From NCBI RefSeq assembly GCF_008831285.2, contig NC_045151.1, positions 5,965,682-6,029,681 on the forward strand: a stretch of 64,000 nt of DNA, read 5' to 3'. The notes beneath the pieces were generated by a model, which did not search any database, was not told the origin of the DNA, and worked only from the letters and a program-made list of their open reading frames with translations. The position numbers and the translations under genes were made by a program. This DNA is from Nymphaea colorata (lineage: Eukaryota > Streptophyta > Magnoliopsida > Nymphaeales > Nymphaeaceae). Below, piece by piece: positions 1 through 11,100 of this stretch (the stretch's first letter is position 1; every line of letters starts with the position of its first letter).

Positions 1-271
1 GGAGTAGAATTCTTTCCACCAGTCACTTCATCTGTAGGCACTCTTCGCCTAGAGTAAACTTGCCTAAACAAGTGGTTACTTTCGTCCTCTGTCCCAGTTG
101 AACAACCTTCATCCTTCTCATGCTCAAGAACATCTGTGACTGTAACTTGACTCTCTTCCCTTTTATATTTCAGAAAATCTGTGAATTGAATTTCTTGACT
201 AGGAGAAGACTCTTCTCTTGACATAAACTTCTCTCCCTGAAGAGAATTCTCTCCAAAATAGGAGACATGTT

Positions 272-901
272 TCAAGAAAGTGACATCCTTGGTAACATAG
301 ACACGCCCAGTAGAGGGATCAAGGCACTTATACCCTTTTGAGTGGGAGAATAGCCAACAAATACACTTTTAATCGACCTTGGATCAAGTTTTTTAACATT
401 AGGATTGTGATTATGAATAAAGTAAACACATCCAAAGACACGAGGTGGGAGAGGAAAGGGTTGACGACTCCTTGGTAGCATAGAATGGGCGGTCTGCCCA
501 TTTAGCATACGACTAGGCATACGATTAATCAAATATGCACTAGTGAGAACAACATCACCCCAATATTGTTTTGGAAGATTCCTTTCAAACAAGAGGGCCC
601 TGGTGACATTAAGTAACTGACAATTTTTTCTCTCAGCCACCCCATTTTGGGGGGAAGTATAACTACAACACGTCTCATGAACAATCTCCCCTTTTCGAAA
701 GAAATCATCAACAGATTGACATACATACTCACGAGCATTGTCAGACCGAAAGGTCTTAACAGATCCTCCATATTGAGTCTCCACAAGAAGAATGAACGTC
801 TCTATGATATTAGGCACTTCACTACAGTCTTTCAGCAAGTATACAAAAGTATTACGAGAACACTCATCTATAAAGGTTATAAAGTACTGAATGAAATCCA
901 T
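272..901 (-). pseudogene. Copia A integrase core and C-terminal part
   Basis: About 209 residues of copia integrase. The sequence shows FITFIDECSR (first catalytic Asp region), FRSDNAREY (second Asp), QNGVAERKN (catalytic Glu), then the typical YLINRMPSR and [11 protein letters not shown] segments near the integrase C-terminus. The usual HxxxH..CxxC head is separated from this part by a broken stretch at 902-1042. Function in an active copy would be insertion of the cDNA. Here it is a decayed fragment. Confidence 0.85.
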
Positions 902-1042
902 GACGAAAATGAATTCCCGAAGGCCCCCACATATTAGAATGGATCAAGGAGAACACTTCATTAGTACGAGTGGTGGAAATAGGGTATGAAGCCCTAACAT
1001 GTCTAGCAAACTGACATGCATCACAAGATATCATATTCATAT

Positions 1043-1498
1043 CTAAATTGGAACATAAATCGGGAATAATTGTTTCAAAATTCCAAAAGGAAGATGCCCA
1101 AGACGTTCATGCCAATAGAAAAACAATTGAAGGAAGTCCTCTCTCTTCTTCGTTTTTCTGACTGCTGTCATGAGAGCTGTGGCAACAGGCATGGGTAATC
1201 GATATAGGCCTTCAAACACCAAACCAATCCCAATCCTCTTCTCCGTCACCAAGTCCTGCAAAACACAACGATTGGCAGAGAAAATAAGTTCACAATTCAA
1301 CTCTTTTGTAATTTTGCTGACTGACAAGAGATTCAAGGGAAGATGCGAAACATGTAAAACATCATGTACTAAAAATTTGTTTAAAAGTGAGAGACTCCCT
1401 TTCCCGACCACGGAGTTAGAAGAACCATCGGCAAGAGAAACACGTTCTTTTCCTGATGAGAGCTTATACTCATGGAAAAACTTAGGATTGCCAGTCAT
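1043..1498 (-). pseudogene. Copia A protease tail and GAG-pre-integrase domain
   Basis: The reading frame opens at MTGNPKFF, just after the protease D-S-G site, and runs through LADGSSNSVVGKGS and LHVSHLPLNLLSVSKI, the standard copia protease/GAG-pre-integrase order. It ends with [18 protein letters not shown], the integrase zinc-binding region. The protease active-site stretch itself (VDS at 1511-1520) is in the neighbouring frame, separated by a stop. The nearly same sequence occurs in copia J. Confidence 0.8.
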
Positions 1499-1510
1499 GT
1501 GGTGGGTGGC

Positions 1511-2032
1511 TCAACTGTCAACTATCCATTCTCCCATACAAGGATTACTTTTTTCTCCAGAAATGGCAAGGGCACGATTAATTTTCACACCATCTGATGT
1601 TTCAACTTGGCAAGTTTCAATCTGGCTCAAGTAGGCATGGAGCTCACAAATCTGTTCAGCAGAGATGGATGTCTTTCCTCCATTAGGTTCAGTCGTATTA
1701 GAACCAGGCTTCTTCCCACTAGAAAACTTCCCACGACCATTCTTCTTTTCATGATGCAAATCCTTGCAAAACTCTACGGTATGACCAGTTTTCTTGCAGT
1801 GAGTACATTTCCTGGAAGACCGAGTGGCTCCCATAGGGGCACGGCTAACAAGGGTAGACCTCTCAGTGTATGAGATATGGGCCTCTTTTCTCCCTGTAAG
1901 AACATGGCATCTTTGCTCTTCAGCTTCAACACGAGAATAGACATCTTCAATGCCACACAGTCCCTCTAATTTAAGAATCTGACTCCTTAAGCCTTCGAAA
2001 TCATCTTTGAGCCCTACTAAGAATACAAACAC
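1511..2032 (-). pseudogene. Copia A gag C-terminal part with CCHC zinc knuckle
   Basis: Copia nucleocapsid region: a GLKDDFEGLRSQIL capsid tail followed by the zinc knuckle CTHCKKTGHTVEFC (CX2CX4HX4C), which binds genomic RNA in active elements, then a charged linker running into the protease motif IVDS. Two in-frame stops between 2032 and 2113 separate it from the gag N-terminal part. Confidence 0.82.
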
Positions 2033-2113
2033 CCTATTCCATTCTTTGGTTCAATAACGCAGCAGGTCTTGTGGACAACTCCAAGCATAATCGGAGTAGT
2101 AGTCGAGTTCTTC

Positions 2114-2566
2114 TCATTTTGATTTCAACATCGCATAAAAATCAGCCATGGAAAGTTTCCCTTGTCGTAGGGCATAGACATCCTTCATTAATTGATACAT
2201 ACGAACATCCTTCTTTCGCCCATACTTTTTTTCTAAAATGCCCCACATGTCTCTAGCAATCCTCTTACGGAGAATAAGAGGTTGAATATCCGAATAAACA
2301 GAGTTAACAATCCAAGTTTTTACTTGATTATCTTCAAGAAACCATGTATCCCATGCTGGGCTAGTCTCAAGCGGTTCAACCTTCTTCCCATTGACATAGG
2401 CAATTCGCCCCAAACCAGTGATCCCCATAGTGATAGCAGCAGACCATTGAAAATAATTATCCTTAGTAAGACGAATAGTGGTGACCTTAACAGGTATATT
2501 TTTAGTTCTAGAGACCCCAACATCTGCTTGGTCAGTATTACCAGTAGAGGAGGCTAATTCCGCCAT
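2114..2566 (-). pseudogene. Copia A gag N-terminal part (UBN2-like)
   Basis: 150 codons starting at ATG 2566. The segment IRLTKDNYFQWSAAITMGI matches the start of copia Gag (DUF4219/UBN2 type), followed by NVKTWIVNSVYSDIQP-like and RDMWGILEKKYG segments typical of the capsid. It forms the virus-like particle in active elements. The frame is closed by a stop at 2111-2113, well short of the zinc knuckle. Confidence 0.8.
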
Positions 2567-3204
2567 GCCAATGCAGTAACTGAAGGATCAAGGAGAATAT
2601 GCCTGTGACACATAGCCGCGCAGCAACGAACAAACGACAACTGTGACAGAGGATAATACCAGAGAGAAAGCACTTGCTGAAACGAGGATGGGGAGGCGAC
2701 ACAGCAGATGGGTCGTGTGACTGCAAAGAGAGGTCGGGTGATGCAGAAGCAGCAAGCTCAAGTGAGGGCGATGCAGCAGGATGGGCTCTCAGGCGCTGGC
2801 AGTTCAGGCGGTGGACTGTGACCTAACGTCATGCAGTAGGCGGAAGCAGGGAACAGCGGCAGACAACGAGTCGGCGTCTTGCAGAAACGTAGAAACAACA
2901 GGCGACTCTCGAGCGATGCACGACAGGGGACCACGATCGACGTACCTCAACTTCACGGCTGAGACAGGTGACGGCGGAGCTCGAGTGACCTAACGACGAC
3001 AACCACCTTGTGTCGAGCAACCGTCGATGGACTGTAGCCGGAAATCCACGACAGTTGTCAGTGAAGCTCCATCGAGACTCATAGCAGAACTTCAATCGTC
3101 TGGACCATATACGTTGCACTAACTTGGGCAACTTTGGTGATGGCATGATCCTTTGTCCGAACCCAACACGGAAAAAAAAAACAGAACATAGTCGGCTGAT
3201 GCCA
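2567..3204 (-). other. Copia A leader with degenerate primer-binding site
   Basis: Untranslated leader between LTR and gag. On the minus strand the LTR end TCTACA is followed at once by TGGCATCAG, a decayed form of the TGGTATCAGAGC tRNA-iMet primer site (about 3190-3204). The rest shows no supportable gene. Confidence 0.65.
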
Positions 3205-3449
3205 TGTAGAAAGAGGAGAAAGGAAGGGAAATGACAAATTTAACGTGGAAAACCCTCAACACGAGGGAAAAATCCACGGAGGAGAAAATCTGGTGCCCAC
3301 TAGCAGCCAAACGTTCTCTCTCTATATTTTTTCATTCACAAAGAAATTAGGGATTACAATGACTTAAGTAGAGCCCAACAGTAACACAAACTGATCCGGG
3401 TCCAGACCCAGACCTGGACAGAAAACCCATCCACTAATACACGTCAACA
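3205..3449 (-). repeat. 5' LTR of copia A
   Basis: About 245 bp, TGTTGA...TCTACA on the minus strand. It is homologous to the plus-strand LTR K at 34863-35104. Both share the run ggtctgggtccagacc, the phrase ctagtgggcacca, and agggttttccacgtta near the end. The boundaries rest on TG..CA ends and on the adjacent primer site. Confidence 0.75.
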
Positions 3450-3454
3450 GTTTT

Positions 3455-3814
3455 AACTTACGAAATACACAAGTTGAGCTCTGGCTGCAGAGCTCGGCCT
3501 ACCTGCGTTTTCTTCACCTCTTGTCTACAACAGCAATGACTGGTGGCGGCCAAGTATTTTTTGTTTTCTTTTTGTTATTACAACTTAGAGTTTCATTTTG
3601 TTGATTTGTGGGTTTTCATTCTTTTGATTTGGAGATGTTTTTGTTTGAAGATCGAACTATAAATCCGTAGATCTTTCCATTTTTTCATGTTTTGTTTGAT
3701 TTTTATCTCTTGCTGGCTATTTTGGCTGCCGCCTGCCATTTTTATTTGGTTGCTGTTGCTGCCATGTTTTATTAAAAGTTTGATGAAACTATCGGCAACT
3801 GCAAAATCAGTGGT
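3455..3814. other. Unassigned AT-rich stretch
   Basis: Nothing recognisable as a gene. A T-rich segment leads into the gypsy integrase remnant; it may belong to that element or to intron sequence. Confidence 0.4.
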
Positions 3815-4925
3815 TTTGTAGTGGTGGATCGCTTGGCTAAGTATGCCCACTTTATTGCATTAGCCCACCCATTTTCTGCAAAATTGGTGGCGAAAGCATT
3901 TCAAGAGCAGGTAAGGAAGCTACATGGAGTCCCTTGTTCAATAGTAAGTGACAGAGATTCTCTATTTTTAAGTAGTTTTTGGGAAGAATATTTCCAACTG
4001 CACGGCAACAAGCTGCAGATGAGTACAGCCTACCACCGGCAGTCCGATGGCCAAACAGAAATTGTTAATAGAAGTTTAGAGACATACCTGCATTGCTTCT
4101 CAGGGCGAGGGCTGATTACCTGTCATGAGCAGAATATCCCTGACACAGGGCGGCATTCTTCCACAGCCACAGGGACCACCCCATTTGAAGCTGTTTACAA
4201 CATAACCCCTCCCGATCTAAGAAGGTATCAGCCAGGTACATCTAAAGAGGAGGAAGTTGACGTGCAATTAAGGTGCAGGGATGCCATCTTGAAGGACCTT
4301 AAGCAGCACTTGGCTGCTGCCCACTCTCGAATGGTCCTTCAATACAACAGGCACCATCAAGACCAGCAGTTCAAGGTGGGAGAGTGGGTGTACCTTCAGA
4401 GGCTACCACATGGATTGGGAACCAAGACAACACAAGGCAATGTCAAGCTGGCATCTCGATTTGTGGGGCCTTACCTTATTACACGGAAAGTGGGGGCTTT
4501 GGCTTATGAACTACAGCTGCCAGCAGGCAGCCAGATCCACCCTGTTTTTCATGTGTCCAAACTAAAAGCATGCTACCAAATCCCCATAGCTGAAGAGGTA
4601 GGTTTGGCCCCAGTTTTGCAAAACACCACAGCCTTGTTCCCCTATATGATTTGGAAGCATATATTATCTTGGTTTGGAATGGAATTCCTCCCACGAAATA
4701 ATTTTAGCTCTATCTTAATGTGGTGGATCAAAAAGAAATTTAGATGGAAGGAACTTAGACCCATAATATGATCTAACGCTTGGGCAAACTGAGATCACAA
4801 ACGCACTCATATGAGGCCCTATTGTCTTAAAGAGGTCCCTCGAGTGATTGTAAGCACTTGGAAATTTCATGGGAATGGGTAGCCACCTTGATGTGAAGTG
4901 GCGGGGTGGAAATGAGGGTGTTTTG
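3815..4925 (+). pseudogene. Ty3/gypsy chromovirus fragment: integrase core to chromodomain
   Basis: A 5'-truncated gypsy pol end. Visible in order are the integrase core start VVVDRLAKYAHFIAL, SIVSDRDSLF (second catalytic Asp), STAYHRQSDGQTEIVNR (catalytic Glu), the GPY/F-type region ASRFVGPYLITRKVG, and HPVFHVSKLK. A degenerate chromodomain follows (ILSWFGMEFLPRN resembles the VLVQWxGLPPEE core). The open frame runs 3821-4771. A purine-rich stretch, gcggggtggaaatgaggg, ends it near 4920 and may be the polypurine tract. No protease, RT or LTR is attached. Confidence 0.82.
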
Positions 4926-5372
4926 TTGTTTTCTCATACTTAATCGTTATGAAGGTTTGATTGACATAAAAGAAGGGTGCACCAAAGTCCTCTAAGACAA
5001 TTCAAATGGTTTCCCCATCCATGAGCATAATAAAAAAACGTGGCAAAATATATAACTTGCTTGAGAAGAATTTGGTATTGTCAAATTGATCCTGAAGAAA
5101 CTTGTTTCCACAACAAAGTGTGCTTTCTCAATGCACACATTTGAGGGTAATATATTCTACTGGGTCTGGCAGAAGGTTAGGTGGGGCATGAACCCATTGA
5201 CAATAAATTGAGTTTTCTTAGTGATCCATAATGACTTAAGAACTATATAGAACATAGAATCAAGTGGGCCCGACCTTTGTGCTTATATTGGCTGTTGATC
5301 TAGATATAGCATGCACCTTACATGGTTTTCTAGCCTAGCTAAACTTTGTAAATAACTAATCACAAGATCAAA
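4926..5372. other. No gene seen
   Basis: AT-rich sequence without a supportable reading frame. It is likely intron or relic transposon sequence. Confidence 0.4.
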
Positions 5373-5380
5373 CATAAAGG

Positions 5381-5770
5381 TAGAAATCCGGTGAGCGAGT
5401 TGAGCCAGCTCGAACTCAGCTCGTGTGTCTTGAAAGGAACTCGAACTCGGCTCGATTGGGCTTGAGCCTAGCCAAACATTTCATTAAAAATTTTATTTTT
5501 TCAAGGAAGAGGCAGCATATAGACTTGAACATGGAACCTCCCACATACCAGTCACTCGTATACCCATTTGAGCAATCTACTTTTTTGATAATTTTATGAT
5601 ACTTATTTTATATATTTTATTTCTTGAGCTTAACAGAGTTTAACCAAGCCGACCCACTTAACTTGAGCTCGACTCATTTAGGTTGTTGAGTTCACTTGAA
5701 CTGTAATCGTTTAATAAACGAATCGAGTTCGAGTCGAGCTCGAGTTAGCTCGACTACTTGAACAGCCCTA
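5381..5770. mobile_element. TAGGGCTG-type hAT-like MITE, copy 1
   Basis: Non-coding 390-bp repeat. The right end TGAACAGCCCTA is identical to the right end of the element at 40905-41317. The left end is degraded and was placed by alignment of the gagcgagttgagcc region. Both arms are rich in cgagctcgag-like words that form extended inverted repeats. The flanks (cataaagg / atataagg) do not form a clean duplication. The middle (about 5518-5575) contains a tRNA-like segment on the minus strand. Confidence 0.7.
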
Positions 5771-5909
5771 ATATAAGGATTGCTAATTGGGCCAATTAGC
5801 AAGAGCAAAAAGAGAAAAAGGCAAAGACAATTAACTAATGCCCATCTAAATCAAACCTAAAACCTCAAAACCCAAAACTCTAATAAGTTCATAAATTTCC
5901 ATAGTTTGA

Positions 5910-7190
5910 CAGAGAAACTATGTCACACGGGTACTGCTCCTTAGGAGGAGTACCCGCACGGTACCAGTACGGCTATGGATGGGCTACTAATATGGTCAAC
6001 GCGGTACCTGGTACGGTCAACGTTCCCGGGTTCAAATCGATCCATTTTTGGACTCGGTCAACTTTGACAGAGTCCAAAGATGTTTATTTTTTATTTTAAC
6101 GATTTTAAGTTTTTAACTTTGAAAAATAATCTAACATTAAATTGGTCGAAAGAAAACCCTAAACCCCTCGACATCTTCTTCCTTCTACCCATTTCACGAA
6201 CGACTTCTGCATCTGGGGCGACCGGCGACTTGGGTGGACGAACGGCGGCGACCAGCGACTTGGGTGGACGAACAACGGCGACTGTGGATGGTATTTGCTT
6301 CCATTTTGCCAATTTCTTCTATTTTCTGTCAATGCGCTCTTCTTTCCATTTGTCTGGTGCTGGCAGACGTCGTTTTCCACCGGCGAGCTACCGGCTAGTA
6401 CATCCTGTCGTCCTCCTTACCTCCTCTTCATTCCTTCCCTCTCGATGGTTATTACTCTGTCTCCTCCTCATCGTTGATCATGTGCTCTGTGTCTCTTCAT
6501 TTCTTAGATCTCGTTGTTCAGTTTTTCGTCATTTCCTCGTCTGTCTTGGAGATGCTATAAACGCCGCACAAGTTGCTGCTTTTTCCTGTATAAGATTTGT
6601 TCTCATGCATCTGACATTCTGGTATTGCTTGTTTTCTCATCGGTTGAGGCGGTTCTTCTGTGCGTGTTATTTACAGCATGTTCAATAGAAATTTTGTTTC
6701 TTTTTGTGCGTTATTTACAGCGTGTTCGATTTTGTGGAAGTTTTGCCAAAGTTATTCTGTAAAAATCGTGACTGTTTGGGACTTTGGGGAAGTTTAGTGA
6801 CTGATTCTGTAAAAATCTTGACAGTTTGGGAAGTTTAGTGACTGATGGTCATCGTGTTCTTTTTTGTGTGCGTCTTTGCAGCTCTTGTTAGGTGCTTTTC
6901 ATATAAGTTGTAATGGCTGATAAGGGAAAAGAAACAATGCCTACAAGTGGAAGTAGAAATCTTGCCAGTAGCAATAGTAGTGTTAATACCGCTGCATTAG
7001 AAATAGATAATCCATCTCAGCCTCTTTGCGCTATGTGAAAAAATTAGGGAAAGCACCAGGTGGCGGTGGAAATATAATTTTTAATCGCAATATATACGCG
7101 TGTGTGTACGGCCGTACCCCCGCACCCAAGTTTATTGAAAATGATCCGTATCCGCACCAGTACACGTACCTATGTGTCATAGCAGAGAAA
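5910..7190 (+). mobile_element. Internally deleted hAT element with perfect 8-bp TSD
   Basis: The element is 5918-7182, bounded by the exact duplication cagagaaa at 5910-5917 and 7183-7190. Terminal inverted repeats are CTATGTCACACGGGTAC and, inverted, CTATGACACATAGGTAC. Subterminal sequence is rich in ggtac/gtacgg words. Length of TSD and TIR form indicate hAT. It carries a 5' non-coding region, a short exon encoding the start of a hAT transposase (6913-7097), and then joins straight to the 3' end, so the transposase body is deleted. The 318-bp MITE at 14660-14977 has nearly the same TIR. Confidence 0.88.
6913..7097 (+). pseudogene. hAT transposase N-terminus with start of BED zinc finger
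   Basis: ATG at 6913 opens MADKGKETMPTSGSRN, a Ser/Asn-rich leader. With a one-base shift near 7026, the following frame reads SLRYVKKLGKAPGGGG, which is the hallmark opening of plant hAT BED fingers (PLWxYVxKLxK..GGxxxFxCxxC). The finger cysteines are lost because the element jumps to its 3' subterminal region. A splice-acceptor-like ttgcag lies about 30 bp upstream of the ATG. Identity rests on this motif alone. Confidence 0.68.
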
Positions 7191-8051
7191 GTGGGCTTCT
7201 AAAATCTCACAAAAACACAAACTAACAACTAGAAACATTAAAGAAAAACTTAGAAAAATGAGGTTGCAAAAATTTGTTCTCTGCATAAAATAAAAGTTTG
7301 GCCAAACAAGGCCTAGAAAATGCAAACTGTAAAATGACTCCCCGAGTTTTCATTGGAAAAAGGTAGACATAACTTGCCCGAGTCTTAACCGATTTGTAAT
7401 GGGTGAGTCAAATGAGTTTCTACCAAGTCATGCCGGGTCTTAGATGAAAATGAGTTTTCCTACTGGGTTGAACTGGTAGGGGACCGATTGGAGCCAAATC
7501 TACAAGTTGACTCAATGAGTTCTTAAAAACTGCTTCGTATCTCTTCTGTTCAAAGTTTATATATGAACTTGGATCTGCTTCTATTGTCTGGACTGTACAG
7601 ATGCTCTTTGGCATGTTTGGCAAGTCAGCCTTTCATATGATCTCAAGTCAGTCACATATTCTATGGGTTACTGATTCCAAAATTAACTTTCTTTGCATGA
7701 CGGGCTTTTGGTTACCACTAACAAGATCATTATATAGCCGCTATTACTACTTCTTCCTAGTTTTCAGGCACCATTCGTGCAGGTCCACGTAGTTCATTTG
7801 AGCTGGTGCATTGTATTGATTACACAGCCTTTCGTATTCAAATGGTGGAAGACTGATCTTAATAACACAGTTGTATATCTTCATTTTCGCCAATTAGAGT
7901 TGGTGGTATCATCTGCTGTGATCTGCATGTAATAAATGTTAAAGAAACAAACCTTGCCGCAATGTATTTGATCTTTTGGCTTAAATCCTCGAGTACATCA
8001 CTTATTGTTGGTCTAGTTGATTGAATACATTTTGACAGAATACTGTTGCAG
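7191..8051 (+). other. NRAMP: Probable NRAMP intron sequence
   Basis: No gene or transposon recognised. It ends with the acceptor ttgcag directly before the exon at 8052. The exon that should precede it (encoding the GQSSTITGTYAGQ-type conserved transport loop) was looked for in 4800-8050 and not found. Confidence 0.5.
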
Positions 8052-8183
8052 GGTTTTCTGGATCTACGCCTAAGACCATGGATACGGAACTTCTTAACCA
8101 GATCCTTGGCAATCATCCCAAGTCTTATTGTTGCCATAATTGGTGGCTCAACAGGGGCTGGAAAATTGATCATCATTGCATCG
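8052..8183 (+). CDS. NRAMP: NRAMP exon (first in window)
   Basis: 132 bp, 44 codons, preceded by ttgcag and followed by gtattc. It encodes the end of the conserved intracellular transport loop ([10 protein letters not shown]) and the following membrane helix ([15 protein letters not shown]). Confidence 0.93.
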
Positions 8184-11100
8184 GTATTCAGTTCTTACAT
8201 TCACCTGTCTTTGTTGTTTCTCTAGCTAAGGTAGTAACTGGTAATTACTTCTACATTCCCCTGATAATTCCAAGGAAATAACTTGTTGGCTGAAAATAAA
8301 ATGATATACCTTATTGAAAAAGTTAAGTAATCCTCCTTATACATTAGTAAAAGTTTTGCATAAAGCTAGAGTAATCAGCTTGAGTGTATGTATATCTCTC
8401 CTATCTTTTGATAGAAATCTAGCACCAATATCTGAAACCAGAAAACAGCACTCACGCAGGAAGATAGAGAGAGAGAGAGAGAGAAAGAGAGAGAATGAAA
8501 ACAAGAAGAAGCTGAGGAGAAGAAGCCGTAGCCAAAATGGTTGGCATGGTCTCTATTTATAATCCAATTTCTAGAATTCTAAGAGTCCAATCGTAGAATC
8601 CTAGGAGATTTCACAAGCTACAAGGACATTAATTGCATCATAGAATCCTAGGAGACTTCACATGTTACAAGGATATTAACTACAACAAAGTGTTGATCAA
8701 TCTCAATGTGCTTTGTTTGACCATGTTGTATGGGATTAAAGGCAATGTTAATAGCGCTTTGATTATCGCACATTAACATTGACGTTTTAATCTTTTCTCC
8801 AATGTCTTCTAGCAAATGTCTAACCCATGTAACTTCAGCAGTACCTGCAGCCATGCATCTGTATTCAGCTTCAGTGCTGGATCTTGCTACTGCCTTTTGC
8901 TTTCGACAACTCCAAGAAACAAGATTACGTCCAATGAAAATACAAAAACCAGAAATGGACTTTCTTTGATCGGAATCTCCCGCCCAATCTGCATTTGTGA
9001 ATGTCATAAGTTGATGTTCAGCAGTTATATTTTCACTCTTACCATAAACTAAGCCATCTCCTGTTGTCCCTTTTAGATATCTTAATATTCTTTTGACAGC
9101 ATCCGTGTGAGTATCTCTAGGTGCATGCATAAATTGAGATACTTGATTCACAACATATATAATATCTGGTCTAGTGAATGTAAGATATTGAAGTGCCCCA
9201 ACAACACTTCGATATTGTGTAGGATCTTCATATAACTCCCCATCTTGAGCACTTAGTCTTTGATTTAGAACACTAGGAGTTCCAACAGGCTTACAATCAG
9301 ACATACCTGACTTTTTCAGCAGATCCAACGTGTATTTCTGTTGTGTCAATGTGAGGCGATTATTGTGCCTATCAATCTCCACTCCAAGAAAGAATCGTAA
9401 ATCACCAAGCTCTTTCATTTTGAAGTTTTGCATCATCAAAACTTTAGCTTCTTCTATGTGTTTTTCTGAATTGCCTGTGATAACAATATCATCGACATAT
9501 ATAAGAAGTAAAGTAAATATGTTTTCCTTTTGATAAATGAAAAGAGAGTGATCTAGAGGACATCTCCGAAAACCACATTCTTGAATCTTGCAAGAGAAAC
9601 TGTCAAACCACGAACGTGAGACCTGTTTAAGTCCATAAATAGATTTTCTTAGTTTGCAAACCCATGCATGAGAGTCTCCTTTCGTGTATCTTGGAGGTTG
9701 TTCCATATATACTTCCTCCTTTAAATCACCATGAAGAAAAGCATTCTTCACGTTCATTTGATGTAGTCTCCATCCATATTCAACTGCCAATGATATAATC
9801 ACATGGATTGTTCCCATTTTGATCACAGGGCTGAATGTCTCTTCATAATCTTCTCCATATTGTTGTGTAAACCCTTTTGCTACTAACCTTGCTTTGTGTC
9901 TTTCTATGCTGCCGTCAGGTTTGTATTTAATTTTGTATACCCATTTAGATCCCACTACGTTCTTTCCATGTGGCCTTGAAACGATCTTCCATGTTCCACA
10001 TTCATGCAAGGCATCCATTTCTTCTTTCATAGTCTTTCTCCAATGATGTGATTTTGATGCTTGATCAAATGAAGTAGGTTCTTCCTGCTTGCCAACTTTT
10101 GCCATGAATAACTGAAAATCAAGTGATAAAGAATCATAGCTAACCCACCTGTGAATGGGATGACGAATGCATTGGGATCTTCTAAGGTGGGGCATGTTGT
10201 CTTCTTCACTGTGACCATCTCTGTCCCTTAGTCGTCGACTGTAGATAAGACCTGAATACCGATGTGAATCGTTGCTCTGTTCTTCATTATTGCTTTCGTG
10301 ATGACTTGATGACGGTGTTGGATCTTCTTGATTTTCATTTTGAGCCATATCTGACGGTTGTATTGCTCTCTCTTGATCTTTACCTTGAGGCACATCATTT
10401 TCTATAGCAGGATCTGCATTGAATAACTGTGTACTTGTTCAAGAATCATAAGATTCAATGGTCATAGACATTTCATTTGTATCATCAAAACTATGTTCAT
10501 AAAAAATTATATTTCTTGAAGTTTTGATACGTTTAGTTGTTGGATCATAGCATCGAAAACCTTTATATTCATCAGCATATCCAACGAATCTACATTGAGT
10601 AGCTTTGTCTTGAAACTTGTTTCTCAAGGCAGCATTAACGTGAACATAGCATACACAACCAAAAACCTTTAAGTTCTTCTAATCTGGTTGTTTGCCTAAG
10701 AGCGTAAAATATGGCGATTTAGACATCAAGAGTGTCTTAGGCAAACAATTTATTATGTATACAGCAGTATGGAAGGCTTCAGTCCACAAGGAAATGGGCA
10801 CATTAGTATCATGCATCATGCTCATGGTGCTTTCAACTATATATCGATGTTTCCACTCAACTACACCATTTTGTGTGATGTGTAAGGGCAAGAGATTTGT
10901 CTAGTTGTCCATTTTTCACGTAAAAATTCAATAAAATCAAGTGAGGAATATTCTCCCCCTCCATCACATTGGATGAAAGTTTGGTTTGAATCATGGCATA
11001 GAAGTTTTGAAATATGTGGGGTACTTCTGATTTGTGTTTCATGAAGTAAATCCAGGTGAAACGTGAGTAAGAGTCAATGAATAAGACATAATATCTTGAT

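Larger units (their letters stand above)
1..3449 (-). mobile_element. Ty1/copia retrotransposon A, 5' part, cut by the window edge
   Basis: Copia-order coding remnants read leftward from a 5' LTR at 3205-3449: gag, zinc knuckle, protease/pre-integrase, integrase. Reverse transcriptase and the 3' LTR would lie left of position 1. The gag start is near 2566. Stops and frameshifts break every module, so the copy is dead. Its pol is close in sequence to copia J (35451-38885), so the two are one family. It probably sits in an upstream intron of the NRAMP gene, since exon 8052-8183 is not the first exon of that gene. Positions 1-271 hold the integrase/RT spacer without a clear domain. Confidence 0.85.

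Noticed and set aside
6080-6688. 202-aa frame upstream of the hAT BED exon
   Set aside because: It sits in the 5' non-coding region of the hAT element, has no family signature, and ends well before the real exon.
8465-8500. (GA)n tracts, also near 13087, 30980 and 38870
   Set aside because: Microsatellites inside copia LTRs. They are common and explained by the elements.
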